DNA of 64,000 bases. Origin: Nepenthes gracilis (lineage: Eukaryota; Streptophyta; Magnoliopsida; Caryophyllales; Nepenthaceae). Below are positions 12,501 through 24,500 of this stretch, piece by piece. The position numbers were made by a program, and so were the translations under genes. Each line of letters begins with the position of its first letter. The stretch's first letter is position 1. The stretch is taken from contig BSYO01000030.1 in NCBI GenBank assembly GCA_033239525.1, positions 6,671,119-6,735,118 of the forward strand, read 5' to 3'. The notes beneath the pieces were generated by a model. That model was not told where the DNA came from and did not search any database. It saw only the letters and a list, made by a program, of their open reading frames with translations.

Positions 12501-15500
12501 TCCAAACCTTTTAACTTGTGGGCTACAGTGCTATGGGATGTGTTTTTTGAGTGATGATGAATATCAAGCAGAATACACTATTTTTGTGCTAACAAACTTA
12601 GTATTTATAGATACTCTTGAAGGTAGTATCTCCACCCTTTTCACATGATCTCTACTTTCTCTGTATCCGTTAGGAGTTGATTTTAGGATATCATGTGGTT
12701 CCTCCTTCGTAGAAAGGGGTCTTCCATCCTTCTTCAACTGCTTTCAACTTCTTCTATGTAAGTCCTGCTGTGATTCTACCACGTTGGCGCATTCATATAC
12801 CTTCTTAGGAATTGATATGGCAGTTTGTCAAGGTCATGCCCTATTGTTATGCCATGTTTCTCTAATTTTAGGGTCTAAACTACCATTAGGGTGATCGTGG
12901 GCTTAGTGGGCCTCCCCAAAACAGTTACATTGTAAGTATAATTTCTCAAACATGTTTAGCTCATGGCTGATGTGGCCTGTCAGGCGGTATGGACTCTTTG
13001 ACCTTAGTCAAGCAGGCCTCCCTGTTTCCTCTTTGTCTGGTCTTCTAACTGACTAAATAGGACAACCCTCCGATGGCTAACCCTCTAAGTTTGAACCTCT
13101 TTCTGACAGGATGCCTGTTTGATAGCACATTCCTCTGATAGGGCAGATTTTGACAAGATCATCCTTGAAGGACGAATCTGACAAGACGGGCTCTTCCAAC
13201 AGTTTGCCCCTTACTTTTTTGGCTCATCCTGACAACCCTGATTCTGGTAGTGTTTGGATTCGACCATTTCATTATTGGACCATTTCAATGTTCACGCTAT
13301 CTATCAATCCTAATACAACTCAAATTGAACACATTTTTATGACTTGTAATATTTCATCAAAGTCAATACTTTGCTTTTGATCAAATCCTTTCACCTTTAG
13401 ACGGGCCTTGTACTTCAATAGTTTATTGTTGTCCCTTTTCAGTTTGAACACCCTTTTGTTCTTGAGTGTGTTTCCTCCCTTTTGGCGGTTCCATAGTTCC
13501 ACCAGATCCAGTGTATCATTTTTTTTTAAGGATTTTATCTCTTCTTGCATGACTTTTATCCAACAGTAATCAATATATATTCAAAACTAGGATACCTTTT
13601 AGATGGCTGGCGGTCTCTGCAAGACTTTCTCAATTGAGGTCCTTCTTCTAGTAGAGGGGGATGCTTGCCTTGCTCATCAATCCCCGCATCATTTCCATTG
13701 CATTTTCTTCATCCTCATTAGCTGGCTCTTCAATTTCTATTCCCTGTATGATTGAGGTACCTTTACTCCACCCATGGAACTTTGGCGGAGAATGTCCCTC
13801 ATTTTGTGGGTTTTGTATCTCTCACATTGTTCACCATATCTGTAATACTCTCAGGTTCACGGAACCATAAATCTCTACTTCTCAGCATTCTTCTTTTTTG
13901 GATCCCATAACCTGTAGCTGAATTCCTTGTTTCCATATCTGATGAAGACACAAGGAATTGCTTTATCATCATGATCTAACCTCTTCTCCTTTGGTACATG
14001 CATAAATGCTTTGCATCCCAATATCTTCAACTGAGAGTAGGAAACATCTTTTCCTGTCGAGATTTTATTCAGAATATCAAAGCTCAAAGGAACTAATGGT
14101 GATTTGTTAATTAGATAGATAGTGGCATGACTGCTTCTCCCCTAAATGACTTAGGTAGCTTAGCCATTTTCGACATACATCAAACCTTTCTACCGGAGTC
14201 TGTAACATCCGTAACATAAACATGTTGTGCTGTGGCCTATAGGGAACATCTTCTCATGCCTTATACCATACTTTGAGAAGTATTCTTTGAATTATTTAGA
14301 TATATTTTCTGCCATTGTCTTTTTTAGAGACACCTTAATGGCTTCCAGTCTCTCTTTCCACCACAGTATGAAATTGTTTGAAATGATAGAATACATGGCT
14401 TTTGGTTTGTAATGAACATATCCACGTCTTCCGTGAAAGGTTTACCAAAGAAAGTGATAATTTGTTACTGCCTAATGAATCTACCTCCATGGGACCAGAA
14501 ACGTCAAAACATAACAATTCCAACTTCTCCATTTTTTAACTTGAATTCTTTTAGAATGAACCTCTATGATGTTTTCCAAATAAACCATAATCACAAGGGT
14601 TAGTAGGCTGATCTTTAGCTGAAGAAAGGCGAGACCTTTCTCACTCATATGTGTCAGCTACAATGCCACATCTTTGGAGGAGCATCATCCTCAACTGCAT
14701 ATAGTTGACCTCTGCTCACCTTCACATGCCACATCTCCATTGTCAGCTGTCAATGCCACATTTTACTATGTTATAAAATTGATACAATATAATATTCAAG
14801 TATTTGTCTTTAATTGAGTTTCTCACTCCTCCAGGTTATGATCCAACCCTCACAATTTTACTATTCGGTACTTTCTCTGTGGAGAAGCTGTACATCTTAC
14901 AGTCTCCCTGGTGTGACACACAATTCTTTGTGATTGTGTTTTTCTCACAATTCTCTGTGGTGGTCTTGATTGATATTGGAATTGAACAAATTGTTGGTGA
15001 TCGGCCGGCAAGTCAGTCGGAGCAAGAGGAAAGAGCAACGATGACAACAATAAATAGCAGATGAATAATAACCACACAACAGGGAGAAAAATTGAGACAC
15101 AATTTTACGTGGAAAATTCTCATCTAAATAAAAGGGAAAAACCACGGGATGATTCGTCAATGAATCTTCACTATGTAAAACGATTACATAAACTCTAAAT
15201 ACAATAGCTCAACTTCTTGTACCTAATAGACCCGAGTAACAGTGAATGTAGAAGAAATCTCCAAAGTGAGGAAAACTCTCTTTCTCTCTTTTCTCTCTTT
15301 TTTTCGCTTTCTCTCACTAGCAGCACTCATTGGTCTTTAATTTTACAAGTCGTACCTCTCTCGCAATTGCACTCCCTTTTATAAACCCTAAAGATGTTCG
15401 GAAGCCGATCATCTTTCAAGCAGTCCGATCTCCCTTTAGATTTCAGTACTCTGGTCACTTCTTGGACTAAACAGTCTGGTGGTCGCCTTTGTCTCGCTAG

Positions 15501-18500
15501 TCTGACTGGCCAACCTTCGAATTTGGCACTGACTGGTTGTCTTTCGGTCTGGCTAGTTTGGTCACCATCTATTTATAGGCATTTCTCCTCTTTCACACGG
15601 TAGTGATCCATCTCTGATTGGCAGAAATCATCTGCTTGTAGGAAATAAAATGGAAGAGACAGAGAAGATGTGAGTGAGGAGATGAGGACAGATAGGATGG
15701 TTGGAGAAAAATAAATTGGGCTGATACCCCACACAGGTTCCACCAGCATCACGGTTGAGAGGTTTAAGGTTGGAAGGACTATATCTATTGTGTAGGCCAA
15801 GACCAAAAGGGCCCTTGGATGGCAAAAGATATAAATTGGCTTGTCTTTTTGGAAAAAAAATTTTCAAAATTTGAAATTTACCTTTAGTTTTATTGATGAG
15901 TAATCTGAATAAATGGATCTTGTTCATAGCGTATTCTGTTTTGGGAGGATACTGCCCATCTTGCTACTTCTGCTCCTCTTCTTCATTGTTTTATTTATCC
16001 CCTTGATTGTTACTTTTCCTCATCTTTTTGCACCGTCTAGAAAGTTCATATTGGCCAAAATGGCAGAAGTTATGATATCTGGTGGAATGGAGGGTGACAA
16101 GGAAATATGCTCACACTTTGGGAACCTCCAAAGAGTTATGAGCATATGACTTACAACTCAATGGAATCAACCTAAGAGATATAGAGTTAGGATATACTCT
16201 TATCCAAGAGATCAAATATGAAGTTTCCTTAGCAAAACTTGTGGATTGTAAACTCTTACTTCAGACGGATATCCTCAAACGTGTATATGTCGCAAACTCA
16301 GTTTCTAACCTTTCCATAATTCAAAAAAAGTTTTTTGAACAGCCTTCATTGGAATACGGTTTAATATATATACTATCATTTTAAGAGTTTTAGTTCACAA
16401 TAATTATAAAAGATTGGAGTTGCCAAGCATACTCCATATCATATCCAATAATATTTGGTTTTTTCTATCTACTATACTATTTTGATTTGGAGAACTAGGT
16501 ATAGTATACTGGGGCATTATCCCATACTCTTGAAAAAATTTTGCAAATGGATCAGACATTTATCCGTCATTAGTACATCTACCATAATATTTTCAACCTC
16601 TATTTAATCTTATAATTTTAATTTATTTTTCACATTATTTCTTTATTTTAAATTTAAATATTTCAAAAGTGTAATACTTCACTTTTCTTATGAAGCAGGT
16701 AGAGATATATATATATATATATTGTAGATAATCATCATTGAAGATGATAAATACTTTAGACCATGTGTGTTCATGTCTAGACTACAAATATTTTCATGTA
16801 TGATTTTTAATATGTCTGAGCTCCTCTTGGCATATTTTTTATCTTATTAGTCTGCTTTCCTTTTATATAATTTACATAAGTCTCAAAATTAATAAAATCT
16901 AAAGTATTAAGTACTGTATTATTTAACAATATTTTAATTCTTTCTATGAAGATATATTCTAATATCTGATATCATAACATAAAGGAATATTCATTCATAA
17001 CACATCGTTTCGTATCAGCATCAACATGTATAGCATTATAATAGGCATTGTTTTGGAAGTTTATGTAATAAAGATCATCAAATAATGTACTACTTCTAAC
17101 AATATTAGATTTGTAAAATAAACTAAAAGATGAATTTGAAAATATAATGGAATATCCAAAATGTATAAATTTTGAAATTGAAATTAAATTTCTAGAGAAA
17201 TTTAGAATACAAAAGATCTTTTCTAAATTCAAAATAAAGTCACTACTTAGAATTAAACCGTATGTCTCAATTGTCTCCACACGTGAACACATCTTATTCC
17301 CATAGAAGATGCTTTGCTTTTTAGAATTAAATCCACCATGTATCATGATAAATATTGACTATATTAGATTTATAACAAACAAATGAGAATAAATTATTTT
17401 TCTTCTCAAGTCAATTCTAAAATTTTATGCAATCATTCTTTATATAACTCTTCTTTTTACAGAAGAAGTACTTGGATTTTTTCTTAATGTCATTTTGTAG
17501 AGGTACCTTACCTTTTTCCTTTTGATTATTTTGAACTTTATTCTTTCTTTGTTTTGCCATAAATACACTTTTATCTAATTTCATTACAGGTTTTTTTTTC
17601 TTAAACACACATGGTCTTAAGTTTATTTATCGACTATTTATCTTTATGTATGTTATAAGAAGATTTGAAGGGTTCAAATAGCGGTGAAAGTATATTCAAA
17701 ATATAGTGTAGAAGGAAAAATTTAGACATATCTGTTTTAAGAGTTTTTAATTGGGCCGCTATATCTCTCATTTGCATGATGTGCTAACGCAAACCTCTAA
17801 TATTGGTGAGCCTTAAAGATTGATGCGTCATGAATCCAAATTTCGAACAGGTTTGGATCAAATCGATCGTTGAATTTGGCTCCGCTCGCCGAGTGTGGAT
17901 CCTACACACCATTACAACAAACGAGAGGTTAGGTACCGGCGGGAGGTTGCCCCACCGAAAACACTCCGATGCTCAAATTAGTAAACGGCCTTAGAAGAAT
18001 AAAAAGGTTAGGGTGAAAAGAGAAAATAACAAGAAACGTAGAGAGTGTTTGTGGCTGGGGTTTTGTTCTCGTCGTGAGAGGCTTTCTGTGGCTCAAAAGG
18101 AGCGCTAGGCTCTGGCACTGTATTTGTGAGGAATGTAGTGATAGAAAGGGTTGTTCACCGCAAGCACGAGAGCTTTTTCGTAGAGAGAGAGAGCTCGACA
18201 ATGAAGGTGAATGCTAGTATTAGGGGCGTTTATGCTTGAGATTCAAAGCGTGTCCTGGAGTGAGGTCCCTATGCGCTTTTATAGATGTAATGCTAGGCGA
18301 CCTTCCTTGGGCAGGAAGGCTTGATTCCCGCGCTTTGTTGGGATGGCTTCCTTTCTTGGCATGGAGCTTTAATGGCGGTAACGGCTCCTTGGGTGGATTA
18401 CCTTCTTTCTGCATTTTGTAACTGCTAGGGTTTGCTGTGGATAAGGAGAGAATTTGTCTCTTTCCTCACGGGACGTGCGCTGAATCTACTGGCGACCGTT

Positions 18501-21500
18501 ACCTTGAAGATTGCCTTTTGGGAGAGCACTAAATCAGGGGAGAAGGCTGTTGCTGGTCGTGGACAATTGGGCCTGGCTCACACGAGGTCTGCCCTTGTGG
18601 CCGGCCTACTACGGTGCTTCCAGTCAACAGAAATGTTGACTGTCTCCTTGAACAAGTCGTCCGCCCTACTACTAGGCGTAACCAATTTCCTTGGCCCTTT
18701 GTCCGGTTAACGGTTTGTGTTGATCGTCCAGGCACATATATGGTCCTTTGTGGATTTGGGCCGTCTCTCCTTCTTGGACCAATCCACTATGGGCGTACCC
18801 ATCACTAGCTCCCTATGCTGGTGATCTGAATTCTGACCTCCAACATGTTCATGATGGGTCACGTGATTTGGTATTTGCTAAGATCCGCTGTTCTAGAGAA
18901 GGAAGTGTTGGCCGGAATCGTTGACCGTCTAAGACAAAGCTTGGTGAATTCTTATAAGGGGAGTTGACCAGATTCGCTGGCCATTTGGTCCAAAATCCGG
19001 TGAACTGTAAAAGGAGATATTGATCGGATCCGGAGAATTGCTGAAGGAAATGTTGACTGTCTCCGTTGACCGTCCAGGTCAAAATCCGAAAAACTATAGA
19101 AGGAAATGTTGACTGTCTCCGTTGACTGTCCAGGTCAAAATCCCGTGAACTTGTGGGTGCTAGAGCGACGTGCCATCCTCAGCCGTTCTGTTAGACGAAA
19201 AGGTGGCCACGTATATGCACGCGGTGAATTGAAGATCCTGGTAATTAATGCGCCAGATGATCTGATTTGATTACATTCGTTCAGAAAATGCCATGTGGTA
19301 GCAATGATGGCGCATGTTTACAATACGGTTATTCTGACTGGCGTTCACATTGCCCTTAAGTTGTCCGTCCATTTCATTTTAAAATTTCTCACACTTTCTT
19401 TCGTCTTCATTTCCTGAAAATTTTCTAAGCGTTGTTCTTTTGTGGTCTCCTTTTGAATTGTCCGCTATGTTTGGCCAACTTGATATATTATGCGTAAACT
19501 GGTCGTCTGCCTTAAGGTGCTACCAGCGCTTTTTGAGGGATTTGAGCCCTTGCGAAGACTTAAGGGTTGTCTTAGATGTCGTGCTAAGCCTACTCTATAC
19601 TCGTATGGGAGTAAAGGCTTGGTGGCGTTGCCCTAGTGTAAATCTGGGCGGCCAACATTTGGGGTGGATTGCCCTGTTTCTGTCGACCGTCGTTGACTGA
19701 CCACGCTACCTCCTTGTGTAGGAGGTCGTCGGGCGTGCCGTTTAAGCCTCCAAAGATTTTGACCGCGAATGGGTCATTTGGATGACCAATGTTTAATTCG
19801 ACCGCTGATGGGTCGCCTGGATGGCTAGGGTTTAGATTCGACCGCTTACGAACCGCCTAGATGATCTAGGTTTAATTCGACCACTTATGGGCTGCCGGAT
19901 TAACCGGGGTTTAGATACGACCCCTCACGGGCCGCCTGGATGACTAGGGTTTAGTTACGACTGGGTGAAAACTCGACCGACTTAGGGGCAGTCTAGGTCG
20001 CTTGCATAGCCCTGCAATCATATAAAGCAAACATACAAATATGCATACAGACAAAACATGAAAAGAAATAACCATATAACACAGTACACACGAGAAAATA
20101 CTTCTTTTATTGATTGGAAACAGCAGGTATATACAATTACAAACATACACACGGATGACCTACCTGGACCCTTATTGGAAGTAGCATTTAAGGCGGATTG
20201 CGTTCCATGTCCGTGGAACCAACTTGCCGTCCTAGGTTCGGAGTTTATATACTCCGTTCCGCAGGATGGCAGAGACTTAGAAAGACCGTTCCCAATTTAG
20301 GGAAAGCTTATTCCGGTTGGCAATCTTGCCCGTGGCCTCGATGCTTCGCAAGACCAAGTCCCCAACATTGAACTGCCGTGCTTTTACCTTTACGTTGTAA
20401 TAGCGCGAGATCCATTGTGGGTAGGCTGCGGTTTGCATTCTGGCGGCGTTGCGAGCTTTCTCTAGCAAGTCCAGGTGCTCTTAGATTTTCTGGGAGTTGC
20501 CTAGCAGGTCGAAGGATTCGACTCTAAAGCTTGGAAGCCCAATCTCGACTGGACTTACCGCTTCGGTCCTGTAGTAGAGACTGAAGGGTGTCTCGCGAGT
20601 TGACTCCTTTGGAGTTGTCCGATAAAACTAGAGGATGGAGGGTAGCTCGTCTACCCAGGAGCCCCTGGCGTCCTCTAGCTTGGTTTTAAGACCGTGGAAT
20701 AGCATGCAGTTTGTTACCTCCACCTGTCTATTTGATTGTGGGTATGCTACCGAAGTCTAGACTAATCTGACGCCTAGACTGGTGAAATACTTGGTGAAAC
20801 GCTTTTTCGAGAATTGGGTTCCGTTGTTGGTGATGATCACATCAGGAACGCCAAACCTACTGACTATGTTTTGTCGGATAAATTCAAAAGCATTGTGCTC
20901 CGTGATCTTGGCCAGCGGGATGGTTTCAACCCACTTGATGTAGTCGATAACTGCGATAATAAACTTCATTTGCCCTGCTGCAATAGGAAACGGGTTGAGG
21001 ATATTAAGCCCCCATTGTGCGAAAGGCCAATGAGCCTGGAGGGATTTCAACTCGGCGGGTGGCTGGCGTTAAAGATTGCCGTGAAATTGGCAGTTCTCAC
21101 ACCTCTTTACGAACTCGAGCGCATCCTTCTTAATTGTCGACCAGTAGTAACTTTAATGCATGATCTTGAATGCCAAGTTCTTGCCCCAATATGTGATCCG
21201 CAAATCCCAAGATGGACTTCACCAAGGGCGTAGTCAGTCTCCTCAAGTGTAAGGCATCGAGGTATGGAGTCGAATAACTACGACGATATAGCCGTCCATC
21301 GACTATGGTGTACCAGCCGGCCATCTTCTTGACTCACTTGGCTTCGTTTGCGTCTTCTGGGAGTGCTTCGTCCGTTAGGTATCTTTGGTATCGTGTCATC
21401 CAATTTTCTGCTCTAGAGATTTGCATTGCTTCTTGTTCTTTTATGCTGAGAGCGCTTAGAATCTCTTGCATGTCCCTCGAGTACTGCTCTGGGTTCTCGG

Positions 21501-24500
21501 CCGCCGCCGCCGCTTTGACCAGTTGGACGGCCTTTCAGTTCTCTACTCTGGGAACGTGGACCAGGGTTAGCTTGTTGAACCTCCAGGTGGTTTCGTTTAC
21601 CTTGGCCAAATATTTGGCCAAGTGAGGGTTGCACGTCTCAAAGCTCCTGTTAACTTGGTTGACGACCAGCTCAGAATCGCTGTAGACGGTTCGTTGCTTA
21701 GCTGAGCATTCTTTGGCCAGCCTTAACTCAGCCAACAGGGTTTCGTATTCGACAACGTTGTTGGTCGTCGGGAAGTCGAGTCTGAGCGAGTGCTTCACTT
21801 CAAACTCGTCTGGGGTCTTCATGACCACTTCGGCTCCGCTGCCTGAGTCTATGGACGATCCGTCTACGTTTAAGACCCATTCTAGCTCTTCCCCATGCTG
21901 TTTCGCATCCTTAGCGGGTTGTTCCTTGAGAATGGGTGTCGTGGTCTCGACGATGAAGTCTGCCTGAGCCTGTCCTTTTATGGCGAGTCTAGGCCGAAAT
22001 TCGATGTCAAACTCCCCCAACTCGATAGTCCACTTTACCAGCCGTCCAGAAACGTTGGGTTTCTGGAGAATGTTTTTCAGAGGATGGTCAGTGAGAACAA
22101 TCACGCGATGAGTTTGGAAGTAAGGTCTCAGCTTTCTTGCGGAGAAGATAAGTGCTAAGTCTAACTTGTCTGCACGCGGGTAGCACATCTCCGGGCCGGT
22201 TAACGTTTTGCTCACGTAGTAGACCATACGTTAGACATCGGAGTCCTGGCTTACGAAGACGGAGTAGAGGGGCACCACTGACACCCTAGGTAAAGGTATA
22301 GCTCCTCCCCGTCGTTGGGTGATGTTAGCAACGGTGGTTTGGCTAGGCATTACTTCAATTCATCAAAAGCTGTCTGACACTTTACCGTCTATTGGAATCC
22401 GCTTGTTTTTGTTCCCCTTAGTGTCTTAAAGAAGGGCTGGTATTTGTCTTTCGATTTAGCCAAGAAACGAGACAAGGCTGTTAGACGTCCGGTTAGCTGC
22501 TGGACATCCTTGACGCTTCGCGGCGGAGCCATGTCCGCAGGGGCCTTGATCTTCTCCGGTTTTGCTTCGATCCCTCGTTGGGAGACGATGAAACCCAAGA
22601 ATTTCTCTGAGGATACTCCGAAGACGCACTTAGTCGGATTCAACTTTATTTGATGTGCACGGAGTACCCCGAATGACTTAGCTAGATTGCGAATATGGTC
22701 GTTAGTGGTCTTGCTTTTGACGAGCATGTCGTCGACGTATATCTCCATATTGTGGCTGATCTGCTTTTCGAATATCTTGTTCACATGCCGCTGGTAAGTG
22801 GTTCTCGCGCTCTTCAGACTAAAGGGCATCACTTCATCCGGATCCGGTTATAACCTGAGTACGCGTCCATGAAACTCAACAGGTTATGTCCGAATGTGGA
22901 GTCTACCAACAAGTCGATCCTGGACAAAGGGAAGCTATCTTTTGGGCAGGCTTTGTTAACGTCGGTGAAGTCGACGCACATTCGCCATTTCTCATTGCTG
23001 TTTTTTACCAGAACGACGTTGGAGAGCTAATCTGGGTATTAGACTTCTCTAATGAAGCCGGCGTCCAGCAGCTTCTTCACATCTTCCCGGATGGCGATCA
23101 GCTTCTCCACCGTGTGGTTTTGCCGCTTCTGCCTTATGGGTTTGTGACCGGGATCGAGGTCTAACTTGTGGACTATTACACCAGTTGGAATCCCAGGCAT
23201 GTCAGCGGGAGTCCACGCGAAGATGTTTGCATTTTGTCGCAAGAACGTAATTAGCTCATCGCACAGTGTCTCGATGAGTGAGCCGCCTATCTGTACGCAC
23301 TTTTCCAAATCTTCGGGGTTCAGTGGGACCAAATTGGTTGCCTCACCAGACTGTATTTGCTGCAGAGTTGTTTCGTCTTGATGGTTGAGTTTTCCTGCCG
23401 ACTTTGTGCTGCCACTCGAGGTGATCTGGGACATGTAACATGTCCATCTAGTGACCTAATTGCCGAATACTTCGCCTACACCGTATGCTGTTGGGAATTT
23501 CATCTTGAGATGTGATGTCGATGTGACTGTTCCGAACGCTGTTAGGCACGGGCAACTTAGTATAGCATTGTACACGAAGGGTAGGTCAATTACCAAGAAA
23601 GTGAGTGTACAACTCACCGTTCTTGGGTATGTGCCCAGGGTGATCTTCAATTGGATTGGCCCTTGGACAGGCACGGGCTCGTTGTCAAGGCCGTAGAGCG
23701 GGCCTTTGGTAGCTTTTAACTGACTCTTTTTTCAACTGAGTTTAAAGAATATGTCAAGATAAAGTAAATCGCGTGAGCTTTCATTATCAATAAACACTTG
23801 TTTCAATTAGTAGTTGGCACTACCGTTCGAAACGAGGGCGGATACAACAAGGGGGTCAGCGTGGGGGGAGATTACATGTTCTAAGTCATCGTTGCTAAAA
23901 CTAATGACATTGTCTTTAGTGCGCTATTTTTTCCTCCTAGTTTGCCTTTTCTCATGGTCCGCCGGAGTTTTAGCCGGTCGAGTCGCAATCATATTGACCA
24001 CTTTTGCTGTGACCCTATTCCGTGGAGGAGAAGGCTCTAGTCCTTCTCCGCCTGTAGTGTCGGAGCTCTGTCCAGAGTTCTTGATGAACCTGGTGAGGTG
24101 GCTTCTACGGATCAGTTCTTCTATCTCCCGTTGGAGAATCTTGCAATTTTTCGTAGAGTGCCCGAGAGATCGATGGAAATCACAGTACTTGGCCGGATTT
24201 CCTCCCTCCACCTTCTTAAATGGTTTTGGCCACTTAAGGAAATTGTCCCTACGGATCTGCATGAGGACGTTCGAACGTGTATCGGTTAAGGGCGTCAGGT
24301 TGATCGGCCCATGTTCCTTACGATCTGACGGTCCGGTCTTGTGGTGCTTTCTGTAGGAGTGATCACCGCCATTGTACTTCTTCTTTCCTTTAACTGGGAA
24401 AGAGCGAGGCTGTTCGGTCCGCTCGAGATACTTAGCCTTGTTGGCCTTCTCAGCTGCTGCGTAAGCCCTAGTGATAGATTCCGCTTCTCGGAAGGTTTGC

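Larger units (their letters stand above)
10100..13234 (-). mobile_element. Decayed Tat-type Gypsy remnant (PR, gag, 5' LTR)
   Basis: Read on the minus strand, the order is a probable 5' LTR (about 13234-12233, starting TGATGGCACC on the plus side like the TGATG end of the intact Gypsy, with a TATAAATA box complement near 12600), a leader, gag pieces (about 11830-10740) and the aspartic protease region (about 10290-10104). RT, RNase H and integrase are missing, so the element has lost its 3' half. It is an older relative of the 17821-26671 element and has many stops and frameshifts. Confidence 0.6.
13300..15640 (-). mobile_element. Decayed Copia remnant A (RT, integrase, 5' LTR)
   Basis: In minus-strand order: an LTR beginning at 14992 (TGTTGGTGATCGGCC on the plus side, with tttacgtggaaaattctc and gggaaaaaccacggga blocks shared with the LTRs of the 30258-35390 Copia), integrase fragments at 14532-13875, then an RT fragment at 13550-13320. 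Gag and the 3' half are missing. The LTR's right border (about 15640) and its TG...CA pairing are not resolved. Confidence 0.6.
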
